Counted from the stretch's first letter, positions 47,301-58,336 are shown. The stretch is DNA of 64,000 nucleotides from Arbacia lixula (GCA_963669155.1 OZ022589.1:12702848-12766847), one strand, 5' to 3'. The notes: a model not told the origin generated them from the sequence alone. Numbers and translations: made by a program.

Positions 47301-50300
47301 GTTAATGTTGCACATTAAATTATTTAGTTCAACAAATATTTGAGTAAATTGAAATGATGCAACTGCCTAAAACTATTCCAGTTCTTATATCATTTCAAGA
47401 TGGAAATCTATTCATGGTAAATGCACATTGATATGTATGCAACAAACAGGGCTTTTCCCGGTGTTGGTTTCGTATGGAAACTTATTTGGCAGCAACATAC
47501 AATGCGGCATGTGCTAACATATTCAGCAACGTACATACATGTGTGCCAAAGATCACACAATAGTATATATGCAAATGAGCCCTATCAGTGCTACTATTCA
47601 TACCATGCCTCAAACCAATCCTGGGCCCTGTTGCATAAAACTTACCTATGACGGTAACTTTGCTACCAATCTATTTCTATGGAAACTGTGCATTTGATTG
47701 GCTGTCTAGTGATGATACCATGGTAGTTACCATTGATGGCAGAGTTACCATTAATGGTAAGTTTTATGCAACAGGTCCCTGGTGAGAACCCACTAGGTTA
47801 CACAGAAAACACAATGAACAGAACACAATGAGAGTGCCATACATTTTTTGACCAATGGTGGAGTTTTCTTGGAAGAGCAGATCCACATCAATGTCAAAGT
47901 TGCATGTCGTGATACACCATGTCATTCCACCAACAACCTGAAAAGCAGGAGATCATAAGTGAAGTATTGTAGAAATGACTCATCAATTCAAGGAATTACA
48001 GACACTACCTCAATGATGCATCTTGTGCACTTGTCATTCAATTCAAATTTTGTTGCATTTTACATAATAATAACAATAAAGCACAAATTCTCATTAAGTG
48101 CAAATTACCACAAGAGTCTCTGCAAAATGAAATTAAAATAGAAATGGAATTTACACACACAAAAATAAAATGAGAGAATTAAGCATTGCAAAATTGCTAA
48201 CAGGATTTAAATTCACAAATCACTGTAATTGTTTTTAATGGGGTGAGGGTCATTTTAGAGGTGACAGCACACAATGCAGCTACAGTGAAACTTGTCTATA
48301 GTGGCCACCCAAAGGAAATAAAAATTGTGGCCTTTATAGACAGGTTATTTAACACATGATCTCTCTCCAGGGGAATTATTTCAGAGGCCACTATAGACAG
48401 GTGGCTGCTAAGACAGGTTTGACTGTACCACATTCCAACAATGACTATTTGGGCAAAGAATTTTTGGAGCAGAAAACGTGTACCATGTAACGGCATAGCA
48501 CTCACTAATATTCTCATAATTTGCGTAACTGTATTCAAAAGCTCTGTCAAGATATTTTCTATTTGTATGCATGACAATGACTACATTACCTAGTTTTATT
48601 GAATATCGCTTGGTAAAACAGCATGTTGATGCATTATGATCACTGAACCTTAAAACCTGCCTGTCAAAAATGTGCCATATCTCTATTAATCCAGCCAATT
48701 CAGTTCCAACATTTCCCCAGTATTGCATCTCTATCATGTTCTTTGGAATAGTTGAAAAAAAGAAAGAAGATATTTCAAATGAAAATGTCCAATTATTAGT
48801 CAGGATATCAAATCTCCTGATGCTGATACACATCTTTGGGGATATAATTTATGATCTTGTCAGTAGCTTTGTTCAGTTACATGTGGACTGGTAACACCAC
48901 AATGGGATTATATCTTATCCCCAGCTCTAAGCCACACGCACCCTCTTGAGGCCCTATAAGTCTATTACATCCCTAACAGCATGTTGCCTCATTTTTCCTC
49001 CAAAAATCTTGCATAAGTTTTCTAATGTGTTAATTCACGACACATCATGCATCCAAGTATCAATAAAGGGCATTTGGTATAAACACAGGGTGGCTGGTTT
49101 CAAGGGAAAGGGTCGGTTTGTGGACCACTCTCATTATCCACAACAGCTCAAAGGAATTGGCATAGGGAAAGGGAAAGGGAAGAAAGGGAAGGAACCACAG
49201 TTTTAAACCACGTTATATTTTGTCCAGTTCAGCATGAAACATGATGCTTTTTAGGCTAAAAAACTGTTTCATGCTGTACTGGACAAAATATACCGTGGTT
49301 TAAAACTGCGACTCCTTTCCTTTCTTCCCTTTCCCTTTCCCTATGCCAATTCCTTTGAGCTGAAGTGTACATGTACATACCTTATCGAAGGGAGACAGGC
49401 CTTTGATCCTGGCCCTGAAGTAGCCAGCAGCAAGCAGCAACTCAATGGTCTCTCCCAGCTTGATGTTCTGCTCCTCATCTTCTCTTGTCTCCACCTGGCA
49501 GAGATAAAAGAGACGCATCAAAATGAAAGCGACAACTAATTTATCATACACTCCAGCTCAAAGGAATTGGCATACGGAAAGAGAAAGGGAAGAAAGGAAA
49601 GGAGCCACAGTTTTAAACCGCTGTATATTTTGTCCAGTTCATCATGAAACATGATGCTTTTTAGGCTAAAGCAATATGTTTCATGCTGAACTGGACAAAA
49701 AAAAAAAAAAAAAACGGGTTAAAACTGCGGCTCCTTCCCTTTCTTCCCTGTCCCTTTCCCTATGCCAATTTCTTTGAGCTGTAGTGTACCTACATGTACT
49801 ATCTTCCAATCCTTCATAAATTTCAAATAAAACTGCCCACTTGATGAGATTTTGTCATTAATTTTTAATCATAAATCGTAACATTTAAGTACAAATACAT
49901 TGCGCAGGCTTATTGGGCGCATTGAAGCCTCGATGGAAATAAACATAGTGTCGGAACTTCTTTCGCTGAGCCAACTATCGTCCACCCTGTTACGGGTCAA
50001 GTGAGGGTGGAGCAGCGAAACTGTACATAAATTTTGCAGAAGATTAGGAAGCTGATTAGCTGTGAAACATGATCAGCAAAACTACTTGGAATTGTGAGTA
50101 AAAGATCATTTCTTTCATTTTAATTTGCCTTTTATATCTAAATTAGTGTAAGGAAGACGACCTGCAAGTGATTTCGTTCAATTTAGACAAATTAAATTGT
50201 TATGGCTATTAAAATTTATTTTTTAAGCCATTTCTTCTTTACTCATATACTTTGCCTATGGCCTAAGAGTTGGTTTGTAGCTGGTGGTCTGGTCTATGGA

Positions 50301-50965
50301 ATTAGGGGCGCATTTCTTTTTGTCTAGACTAACCATTAACGCGGTATCTTTCAAAACGAATATGATCAAAATGGAAAGCATGTTAGAAAATCAATGAATT
50401 GATTTGAAAGAAGAAAATGGGGGTTTGATATCACAACAATCTTCATTGAATGATTTGTTATACAACCGGGCATGGGATAATCAACCTTTTTAAACAATAT
50501 TTAACCCCATGGCCATGTCTAACAAAATGCCAATGGTCAATATTTCAACCTGATATTTTATCAAATATTGCAGAGGTTAAGGCTATCGAATTGTCTGAAA
50601 ATTCTGATCTGGTATTGATACATGAGATGTCACTGACTTAGCATTCTCTTAGAGAAACGGTATAGGATGATTAATACTAGCGTGAGTTCTAAATGAGATG
50701 TCACTGGCATCCCAATCTAAATGCAGAAACAGGCCCCTGCCCTGGCCTGGCCTGGCCTTGCACCCCAAAGCATACTAGCCGCACACGCTAAAATCAAGCA
50801 GTGGGACTGTACGTGTAATTCCTACATCAAAGAAACCCAACAAAATGCCCCTAAAAATAATCTCAAACATACCTCAACTTCATTACCATCAGCGTCGTAC
50901 AGGACATTCTTTTTAGATGCACTTCGTTGCCTAGAAGGCTTCCGGAAAACGCTTGTTGCAGCCAT
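31887..50965 (-). CDS. CCDC93: CCDC93, complete 17-exon gene
   Basis: Subunit of the CCC (COMMD/CCDC22/CCDC93) part of Commander, which works with retriever and WASH in endosome-to-surface recycling. Exons, 5' to 3' on the minus strand: 50873-50965, 49381-49494, 47843-47937, 46595-46706, 45194-45292, 44682-44836, 43796-43988, 42644-42730, 40633-40752, 39006-39139, 36384-36465, 34965-35111, 34346-34454, 33662-33782, 33232-33316, 32305-32418, 31887-31937. All have GT..AG borders and fitting phases; they sum to 1911 bases, 636 residues plus stop (human 631). The N-terminal calponin-homology-like domain has [30 protein letters not shown] and [19 protein letters not shown]. The C-terminal half is coiled coil, with [26 protein letters not shown] and [11 protein letters not shown]. 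The end is [10 protein letters not shown]. Start: [19 protein letters not shown]. Confidence 0.97.
32820..33180. repeat. CCT-rich minisatellite in CCDC93 intron 15 (short allele)
   Basis: About 310 bases of cctcctccccctcct-type sequence. The equivalent in the second block is about 900 bases long. Proline/serine or glycine/glutamate reading frames through it are artefacts: true exons end before it on both sides. Confidence 0.9.
35075..35466 (-). repeat. Tandem copies of the CCDC93 exon 12 acceptor and exon start
   Basis: The true exon 12 begins at 35111 after gtgcag. Upstream on the minus strand, five more copies of the exon's first 40 or so bases with a preceding cag or related acceptor occur. 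They are at about 35148-35191, 35222-35263, 35284-35325, 35356-35398 and 35429-35466, spaced 62-75 bp. The intervening intronic piece (acatcatcataactacaatc on plus) is copied with them. Confidence 0.9.
35850..36352. mobile_element. MITE family B copy with 9-bp target duplication
   Basis: Ends ttaaaaggatagttcaccc and complement ttaaaagggatagttcaccc. It is flanked by TCTGTTTGA (35841-35849) and TCTGATTGA (36353-36361). It contains TGACGTCA near 36205 and a poly(A) run near 36111. It lies in CCDC93 intron 11, close to exon 11. Confidence 0.85.
37019..37056. repeat. (GATTTT)n hexamer run
   Basis: About six tandem gattttgatttt units in a CCDC93 intron. Confidence 0.8.
37135..38996. mobile_element. 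MITE family B copy carrying an inserted pearl-like element
   Basis: The left part (aaaggaaaagtctaccctga ... gagagcatctcttacatgac) stops at about 37398. The right part (aactctcttatcctttgaca ... cagggtggactttcccttta) resumes at about 38871. The right end lies about 10 bp from the splice donor of CCDC93 exon 10 at 39006. Confidence 0.8.
37399..38870. mobile_element. Pearl/HINE-like (Helentron-associated) non-autonomous element
   Basis: The element starts near actagagcaattcgactgcc and atatgcctccgcc, followed by a core of about 160-bp tandem repeats. Copies of cattgacctttgac-type sequence begin at 37561, 37666, 37831, 37997, 38152, 38325, 38486 and 38646. Then comes a tetranucleotide (GGAC)n run at about 38783-38823 and a terminal stem-loop, atgcctccggccacttcgtg / gcggaggcat, at about 38840-38869. 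Left end, tandem core near 160 bp, tetranucleotide microsatellite and hairpin end match the layout known for bivalve pearl elements and HINEs. Family assignment is by structure only; no protein is encoded. Confidence 0.75.
39600..40560. repeat. About 120-bp satellite with a 10-bp inner repeat
   Basis: Eight or so units share gtaagtgtctgtcacttg, ataggtctact, cccaa[ct]gctacctccagtc and ctccatgcagctctg. Inside each unit a block of two to four copies of aaatgcagta varies in number. It lies in CCDC93 intron 9 and ends about 70 bp from exon 9 (40633). Confidence 0.92.
40753..41525. repeat. Long polypurine/polypyrimidine tract in CCDC93 intron 8
   Basis: About 770 bases of nearly pure g/a on the plus strand. 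It contains a direct duplication: gagagtgagaggtggataaaaaggagagag occurs near 40955 and near 41090 (first twenty: gagagtgagaggtggataaa). On the transcribed strand it is a very long pyrimidine tract just before the acceptor of exon 9. The long serine/leucine/proline frame across it includes the real exon 9 by chance and is not a gene. Confidence 0.92.
42765..42972. mobile_element. Partial copy of the TTAA MITE seen at 52252
   Basis: Shared blocks: atttgtgatttaatcacaaa, ttactccaaatg, ggacaata-like, and gtcttcccagtacagtatat near 42945. One arm only. It lies 35 bp or so from CCDC93 exon 8. Confidence 0.7.
43990..44172. repeat. 37-bp minisatellite abutting the CCDC93 exon 7 acceptor
   Basis: About five units with the core acatacgtagctcatgcagc and ggtcaa, period 37 bp. 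The first unit runs directly into the acceptor cattag before exon 7 (43988). Confidence 0.9.
45014..45125. mobile_element. Short fragment of the 52252-type MITE
   Basis: Matches gattagtgattaatcacaga, gaatttgtgatttaatcact and gtcttcccagtaaagtacat. It is near CCDC93 exon 5. Confidence 0.6.
46190..46225. repeat. Poly(C) run
   Basis: About 30 consecutive c residues. Homopolymer length is unreliable in any assembly. Confidence 0.9.
46317..46539. mobile_element. Palindromic MITE family C, copy 1 (TA duplication)
   Basis: Flanking TA dinucleotides (46315-46316, 46540-46541) enclose CACTACAGCTCAAAGGAATT ... and its complement. The whole element is nearly self-complementary; the centre has ttgtccagttcagcatgaaa / tttcataccaaactggacaa arms. 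A TA duplication suggests a Tc1/mariner-driven MITE. It lies 55 bp from CCDC93 exon 4. Confidence 0.85.
46982..47495. repeat. Perfect 257-bp tandem duplication
   Basis: 46982-47238 and 47239-47495 appear identical base for base (start catattatcatgaatcatca). They diverge only at the outer edges. CCDC93 intron 3. Confidence 0.95.
47620..47782. mobile_element. Palindromic MITE near CCDC93 exon 3
   Basis: Ends CCTGGGCCCTGTTGCATAAA and complement CCAGGGACCTGTTGCATAAA, both continuing acttacc. Length 163 bp. No clear target duplication. Confidence 0.8.
49140..49367. mobile_element. Palindromic MITE family C, copy 2
   Basis: Same family as 46317: acagctcaaaggaattggca ... complement, centre gtccagttcagcatgaaac. 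It ends 13 bp from CCDC93 exon 2 (49381). Confidence 0.85.
49549..49786. mobile_element. Palindromic MITE family C, copy 3
   Basis: Starts CACTCCAGCTCAAAGGAATT after TA, ends with GCTGTAGTG before TA. It begins 54 bp from the other side of CCDC93 exon 2, so the exon is bracketed by copies 2 and 3. Confidence 0.85.
50305..50740. repeat. Dispersed repeat, partner 1065-1485
   Basis: Direct match to the repeat in the MSMO1 intron, ending in the same aacaggcccctg. It lies in CCDC93 intron 1. Type unknown. Confidence 0.7.
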
Positions 50966-52247
50966 TATCCTGCTAGATCCAGCGATCGACTGTGTAATAC
51001 GGTACGACTACGAGAAGGAACTGCCCACCTACATTCGGTTATCGGTTTTCTGAACCGGAGCGCAATACCCGACATGTCTTGGGAGAAAATATAGGGAAAT
51101 AGACGGAATAAAAAATAACATCAATAGTAAGCCAACCAAAATTTCCAAACATGAATAATGTTTTTTAAAATGCTCTTTGACAGCAATGTACAGGTCCACG
51201 TGGCTTTGGAAGATACATACAGGCCAGGGATATGTTACTTTTAAAACCCCTTTAAAAAACCCTCTATTTTGGTGAAAAAATTAAACTCTGGATATTTTGA
51301 CAAAGATATGTTCAAGACCACATGATAACTGAGATGCTCATCAATATTCATGCTGCATTAGGCCTATAGACTTGTGTCATATTTTTTTTTTTACATTTGA
51401 ATGGATAACCAGCATGTAACTAGATAATTGTGGGTTGACACACTTTTTTTTTTAATGTGTACATTTCATCCTGATTTGAGTTGTACATAACTTTCTTTAA
51501 ATTATTTTTTACAAGTGTAAAAAGTGTTTTAATAGCATTTAGTACAACACGACAGACCGGACACGATAATTATAATGAGGACCAGGATGGTAGTTGTGGG
51601 CAGATCTTTCTCAAAATAGTCGGAAGGTAAGCTATATTATTTTCCACAAACTAACGTTGGGGAGATTTTTTTTATCCATTGTTTATTTCGGGAAATCTAA
51701 ATGTGCTTTCAGGTGTTTTTTTTTTTTTATTGCTGTATGGTCAGGCTATGCCTCAGGTGATATATGCTACTTATTTGGCGCAATGAAATGGAAAATAAAG
51801 TACCTCAAATGCAAGACTTGTAACGTCTAACTCTTCATCACTTCGATCTTGGATTTGGGCCTACATATACACATATAAAACTGACCTTCCTTTAATTTTC
51901 CTGTCAAGTCAGTTAATGCGTTGCTTAAAGGTCCGCTTCCAATTGACCATACAACTGACATTTCACTGACTGTAAAAGTCGGCATATGAAATTCGAACAT
52001 CTTTCAACCTGCCATTACAAGGTCGATTATTCATAGGCGTCGATCTTGAATTTCAGAAGCCTTCCGATTTTATAATGCCCGCAGTTGTATTAAGTTTCAA
52101 TTTAATTTTTTTTTTCAAGGTGTCGAGGGGATCGTTATGCTGCTTTATCACTACAACATGTACAAAGTGAGTCAAAACATATCAGAACTTGTAAAGTTGT
52201 CTTGTTTGAAGTATGCATTTCGGATTTTGCCAATTTGCGGAAAATCC
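50966..52247. other. Region upstream of CCDC93; no gene seen
   Basis: The CCDC93 promoter should lie at the left edge, just above 50966 on the minus strand. No other conserved coding sequence is recognisable. Confidence 0.5.
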
Positions 52248-53400
52248 TTAAAGGGCATAAACTGTACTGGGAACACAAAAAGGCCTTCAAAAGGTGATTA
52301 TGAGCAATCTTCTTGCCAGTGGTCTTAAATTCATGTATTGTCCATTTTAGAAACTTGCTGAAAGTTATTGGCCCTAAAATTTTCCACATTTGGAGAAATG
52401 AATGGTGAAATCACAAATCGTTCGGGCCGAACATTTCGAAGATTTGTGATTTAATCACTAATTACTCCAAATATGGATCATATGAGGGTAAATAACTTTC
52501 ATTGAGTCTCTAAAATGGACAATAATGAATTTAAGTCCATTGGCAAGAAGATTGCTCACGATCACCTTTTGAAGGTTTTTTTGTCTTCCCAGTACAGTAT
52601 ATTTCCTTTAAGGTTTCGCAAGTGGCATCATTCAGATTTGGAATCAGCATCCTCGATTTGACAAGAAAACACACAAAAAACATTGTATTAATCCCAAAAC
52701 AAGGTCATGTGACCTCTAGCCTGGACTATTATGACATTTAGCTGTATCTACTGATTCAATCGGGGCAGTTGTTATAGTCGTTTTCAAGACCGTACTGAGT
52801 TTGGTGTGACTGGGGTACTTTGCCGCACCAACGGACTGCGGATGGGATAAGGACGATATAAACGTACTGGAACTAGAAACCTATTCAAGAAGTTATTTGG
52901 TCAACGTTACACGTTCTTTCCTGACCACAATCCGTTTTGCAACTTTGTTACGTAAAGGGAAGAACCTTTTCAAGAACTACTTCGGTGTGATCCTGTTATA
53001 GTCGTTATATGAAATACAAACAACATCTTTCAACCTTTTACGGACAAGGTCAACGTTATTGAATTTCATAAGCCTTCCTATTTTATAATGCCCGCAATTG
53101 TATTTGGATTCGATTCATATTTCTTAAAGTATCGAGGGGTGTCGTTATGCTTTATCACTACAAAGTGAGTCAAAACATATCCCAACGTGTAAAGTTGTCT
53201 TGTTTGAAGTATGCATTTTGGATTTTGCCAACTTGCGGGAAATACTTAAGGTTTCGCGAGTGGCGTCCTTCAGACTTGGAATCGGCACCCTCTGTTTGAC
53301 TAGAAACCACAAAAACATTATATAGATCCAAAAACAAGGTCGTATGACTTCTAGCCTGGACTATTATGTAATTTACCTGTATCTCCTTATTCAATCAATA
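51900..53400. repeat. Diverged tandem duplication, period about 1 kb
   Basis: About 52075-52247 plus 52612-52770 match about 53090-53400 in direct order: tatcactacaa, gtgagtcaaaacatatc, aaagttgtcttgtttgaagt, ctagcctggactattatg. The left copy has the MITE at 52252; the right copy is uninterrupted. Confidence 0.85.
52252..52607. mobile_element. TTAA-flanked palindromic MITE with a readable empty site
   Basis: AGGGCATAAACTGTACTGGG at the left and the complement AGGAAATATACTGTACTGGG at the right. TTAA lies at 52248-52251 and 52608-52611. The arms pair over roughly 150 bp (caaaaggtgat, gagcaatcttcttgcca). The paralogous site at about 53247 reads acTTAAggtttcgc with one TTAA, which is the uninserted state. 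Piggybac-type by duplication; no transposase. Confidence 0.92.
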
Positions 53401-53429
53401 GGATGCACTCTGAATATGTTAGTCGCTAT

Positions 53430-53505
53430 GAATGTGGTCTTTGTTACGCGGATAAATACGGCCCATTTAAATTTTCCCGCGTAACAAAAGACTAACTTCA
53501 TATTC
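53430..53505. repeat. Hairpin with about 16-bp stem
   Basis: gtctttgttacgcgg pairs with ccgcgtaacaaaagac across a loop of about 28 bases. Probably a small inverted-repeat remnant. Confidence 0.65.
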
Positions 53506-54109
53506 ATGCGGGTTACTGAAGCTCGATTTGAATGATTAGGCATCATGAATTTGCGATATTGTGTCCGCCATGCTATGTTATCTGCGTTGCATTAGCATTA
53601 GCATTCCATTGTTTGCTCGTCTATTACGTGGAGTATCATAAAAATCGTCTTTTTCATGTGGTGCCTGTCAAGGTCTATTTAGGCAACGTGATTAAATCAG
53701 TGTAAGATAAATTTGAAAACAGATTTCGCTGCATGAATTTCATACTGTACTAATTATATTTCGGATTTTTTTTTTCGAAAAGTTACTCCCACATTCTTCT
53801 TGACGAGTGCGTTTCCCTCAGCGACGAGTCAGTTTTGTCACAGAGAATAGAGTTATATTTTCACGCTAATTCCGCTTTTCATGAAACATTTTTATGTTTG
53901 AATGTTGTTCAAGTTGATATTTTTTGCATATGTAGGTACGTGAAAGTATGAAAATCTTCGTTTTCAAGAATTTTCTTTCATTTTCCCCTTTAAGAATGAT
54001 TAACACCTTGACACACTGCCATTTTCTCGATTGTTTGATTATAACACATCATTCTATTTCACTTTGTAAAATAATTACGAAGGTAATACACAAGGAAAAC
54101 ACTCGTTAT

Positions 54110-54290
54110 TATAAGGTTCATTATTCCGAACGTTACGCGACAAATGCTCGGATTAACGAACCCTTTTTCGTTTTCGGACTAGATCGAGCATCGAGGTGTA
54201 GGCAATTTACGTGTTTCAGAATTACAAACCTTCGGAATAATGAGCCTTCGGAATAACGAACGTACCTTCGGAATATCGAACTGTAACCAT
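54110..54290. mobile_element. Degenerate inverted-repeat element
   Basis: ggttcattattccgaacgtt at the left and repeated ccttcggaataacgaac or ccttcggaataatgagc at the right are imperfect complements. About 180 bp, no coding sequence. Confidence 0.55.
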
Positions 54291-56304
54291 ACACAATATC
54301 TGGAGCAAAACAACCAATATCGATTTATCTTGTTCTGTTATTTACGGTCTTATAATGCTTGTTATCATTGGTATCAACAGTTAATAGCCTCAATGCAAAA
54401 GGTACTTGGTCCTGAATGACCATCTCAAAGTGCTAGTTTCTGGGTATTTTCATGTTTGTTTTTTGCAATTAATCTCAATGATAAAAACATTTAAATTTTG
54501 CAAAAGTAATTTAATGGTCCCAAGGAGTAGCTTTTAAAGAGTACCAGAAGAGACAGCTATGTCCCCTGAGCGCATCAAATATCTACTCGTTAAAGCATCA
54601 CCATTACCAGCAGATATACCTGTTGCATGTATCATACAACCCCATACAACATCATGCGCATCAAGTACCTGGGCGTAATCACCCTATTCGGTCGTTTTAT
54701 GAGAATTGTATTTAGCGCTGGCCAGCTAGCTTCAGCCCGGGCTCGTGGTTAACCAATGAAGGAACACAGGTCGAAACACACGAACGCCGCTGCTGATTTT
54801 TTGACGGCCGATAAAAAACTGGAGGAACGAATTGCTGTTAAATTAAACAATAACATTATATGCGATTTTGCGACAATGAATAAAAAAAAATGATAAACCA
54901 CCTGACGACATTAAGTCGAGGTTTATTGATTAATACGGATCGTGGCGTGATGAAAACGTCATATTATAGAAACACATGCACAATCCATTTAAACTATCCG
55001 CTATCCAAGTTCAACATGAAGGGCACATCTTTGTTACCAAAAGAAGTGACATTTTAGTGTGCCTACTTGAGGCAATTTTCCAGTGTAGTTAAACAACATT
55101 ATTTTGGTGATATCAACATATGTGCTAGTAGTTAACAATGGATGGAAGATTCGTACTTAGAAGACGCGTGAATAGACGCTACACATGCACCTCCACGATC
55201 GGTAAAATACTCCTCGATTACGAGATTAATTTCAGGCCCTGAAAATTTCGATAATTATTTCGCGCATTCATACTTACCAAAGTGGCTATACAAGTTGTCA
55301 TTATTTCCTCTTACACTTATCCCGCGATCTTGTAAAAATACCCGTAATTTTGACAAAACACCTAATAAATTGTATGGGTATTTCTTGTTGCGGGTGTGTG
55401 AAAGCGCGTCATGCGTGTAATTGGGTGATTTAGGGGGTGAACCCCCTTTCCGTTTCTTTTTGTCCCCTATTTTTGCTGATTTTTTTATTTTCTATTTTTT
55501 TTCCTTTTGCTGGTGTCTCCCCATTGCAGAGGGCGGTCTGCCAGACGGATGGAACCCCTACCTAATAATGTATGACGCAAGAAAATGTGCAGAGAAATCA
55601 TGGCTACCCCCTTCCACCCCCCCCCCCTTCTCCCCCCCCCCCCCCCCCCCCCCCCCCCTAACACCAACGGGGAGAGCATGTTCAGAGAGAATGGTCGGGA
55701 TTAAAAAAAAAAATCCATCACTACCCCCCCCCCCCCCCCCCCCCCACCCCCGCTCATCAACTTTTGGAGACTCGGCAGGATTAAGAAAAATCAGCTCGAA
55801 CCCCCCCCCCCTTCCCCCCACCCCCCTTGATACGCGCCTGACTTCATGTGTACTCTGAACACAGTGGTCAACCCTGCTGCATATTAGGGAAAAGCCTGAG
55901 GAAATCAAACAATATTTGTGTTGACACAATACCATAGCAGATATATTCTAGCCTCGCGCGTTTCAGATTGTTACAAAAAGTACCTGATGCAAATTGTTAT
56001 TTGTCATGTCTTCACACAATACAGCAACCTTTCAAATGGGAATGATTACGGGTATGGCAGTATCGCCCAAGTTTGAAAAGGGAGATAAGTTCAGATTTTC
56101 TACAAACACGTGATGATATTGTTAAGTATATTGTTATTGTAGAGAGGTATTGCTAAAAACTAACAAAGTTACTTACACCCCTTTTTATATTGTTAAGCTT
56201 AATATAACGACAATTATCATGAGCTGTCTGATTTATCTATTTATTTATTGTCATTATTATTATTATTAACAATATTATTATCGTTATCATTATTATTATT
56301 ATTA
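54291..56304. other. Non-genic; poly(C) runs and a (TTA)n run up to the gap
   Basis: No conserved exon on either strand. Long c homopolymers at about 55610-55660, 55720-55745 and 55800-55812, and an att/tta trinucleotide run from about 56245 up to the Ns. Reading frames rich in proline or glycine here are artefacts. Confidence 0.7.
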
Positions 56305-56504
56305 NNNNNNNNNNNNNNNNNNNNNNNNNNNNNNNNNNNNNNNNNNNNNNNNNNNNNNNNNNNNNNNNNNNNNNNNNNNNNNNNNNNNNNNNNNNNNNNN
56401 NNNNNNNNNNNNNNNNNNNNNNNNNNNNNNNNNNNNNNNNNNNNNNNNNNNNNNNNNNNNNNNNNNNNNNNNNNNNNNNNNNNNNNNNNNNNNNNNNNNN
56501 NNNN
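56305..56504. other. Assembly gap, exactly 200 N
   Basis: The run of unknown bases is exactly 200 long, so its size is probably a placeholder rather than measured. Continuity between the two sides is not shown by the sequence. Confidence 0.99.
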
Positions 56505-56645
56505 AAATAAGTTCCCACTAATCTATGTAAAATCATCCACTAAAAATGAATTTCACTTTTGTTTGCCGCAATAAAGTTTCATTTTGACGAAAATTTGAAG
56601 AAAAAAAACGCAATCACTGATTTCCATCTTAGAATCATAATGGGT
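56505..56645. mobile_element. Arm fragment of the 27597-type MITE
   Basis: aaataagttcccacta, actaaaaatgaatttcac and tttgccgcaataaagt match an arm of the element at 27597-28170. The remainder lies in or beyond the gap. Confidence 0.75.
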
Positions 56646-56894
56646 GACCTTCATACTGTTATTAACAGTGTATAAACAAGATTGTTTATATGCATGCAAA
56701 AATATGTATACAGGCAGCTAAAAGGTGTGAAAGAAACAGGTTGAATAAAACATACATGTTTTCAGATTACAGCTTTCGGCTGCAATAAGAAAGACATCCC
56801 CAAAAAAGTCCATTAAACATTGCTAAAGGACTAATCTTGGGACGTGCTCGAAAAACCAGGCACAGGGCCTATTGTGTAGAAACACCATTAATCA

Positions 56895-57403
56895 GGCTTT
56901 AAAAGGAAAGTCCACGCTGAAATTAAGTTGGTTTCAATAAAAGTAGAAACATGACAGAAAAGTAATAGTGAAGGTCTCTTCAAAAATACATCAAAGAATA
57001 AAAATTTATGATCTTTTAAATGTCAATTGTGTGACGTCAGGTGTGAGGTGCTCTCCCAAAATGTTGTGTGCTGTATGATTCCAAAAATGATTATTTTCCT
57101 TTCTTTTGATAAAGGATTTTTTTTCATACAGGTATGTCTGTAAAAACATGTTTCTAATGATGTATCAAATGCTCAGGTAAAATAATACATACCCTTTTGA
57201 GAATATTAACATTTTCAAAAAAATAGTACACAACATATGGGAGAGCATCTCGCATGTGCCGTCACAAAATAACATTTTTAAACAATCATAATTTTCCTTT
57301 CCTTTGATGGATTTTCATCAAACCTCCACTAGCAAGTTTCTATCGTGTTTCTGCTTTTATCAAAACCAACCTAATTTCAGGGTAGACTATCCCTTTAATA
57401 ATG
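56895..57403. mobile_element. MITE family B copy, block 2 unit 1
   Basis: Counterpart of 30091-30595: ggctttaaaaggaaagtcca to tagactatccctttaata. It keeps the family-standard right end, which copy 1 has lost. Confidence 0.75.
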
Positions 57404-57666
57404 AATAACATTGTACAGTAAACATATATCATCAGAGTTAATGGTACCGTTATGATAATTTCTGTGATGCTGTACAAAGTCACGTTCACATTGACTGTGA
57501 CTGCACTATGATGAGTTGGTACTAGCATGTGGTTCAAAGTTTATGCAGCAGGCCACCTCGTGTCAGGACAATGCTGCAACTAAATCACAAATCCTCAAAA
57601 TATTAGGCCCGAAGACTTTTTGTCATCAGAAAACGCGTACAGTGCAACATGTAGCAACACCATTAA

Positions 57667-58163
57667 TTAGGCTTTAAAAGGAAATCCACCCTAAGATTAA
57701 GTAGGTTTCAATAAAAGCAGGAACATGAAAGAAACATATCAGTGAAGGTTTGACAAAAAATCTGTCAAAGGATAAGAAAGTCATGATCTTTTCAAAATGT
57801 CATTTTTGTGATGTCAGGTGCGAGGTGCTCTCCCATAATGTTGTGTGCTGTATGATTCCATAAATTGCTCTTTTCCTTTTTTGATAAAGGAATATATTTT
57901 TATTCATAGAGGTATGTGTGTTAAGACATGGTTCTAACAATGTATCAAATCCGAACGTAAAAAATCTTTTTGAGAAAATCAACATTTAAACAAAAACATA
58001 ACGGGAGAGCATCTTGCGCTGCCGTCACAAAATCAAAATTTTAAAGCATCGTAATTTTCTTTGGTGGATTTTCATCAGACCTTCACTAGCAAGTTTCTAT
58101 CTATCTATCTTGTTCTGCTTTTATTAAAACCGACTTAACTTCAGGGTAGACTATCCCTTTAAT
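57667..58163. mobile_element. MITE family B copy, block 2 unit 2
   Basis: Positional counterpart of 30867-31378, but its interior (cagtgaaggtttgac, gcgaggtgctctcccataat) belongs to a different subtype from the unit there. Confidence 0.75.
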
Positions 58164-58336
58164 ATTGAATAACATTATACAGTAAACATATATCATCAGA
58201 GTTAATGGTACCGTTATGATAATTTCTGTGATGCTGTACAAAGTCACTTTCACGTTGAATGTGACCGCACTATGATGGGTTGGTACTAGCATGTGGTTAA
58301 CGCTTATGCAACGGGCCACCTCGTGTCAGGACAATG

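Noticed and set aside
55421-55935. Proline- or glycine-rich frames of 125-145 codons
   Set aside because: They are made by poly(C) runs, with no conserved motif and different frames open on both strands.
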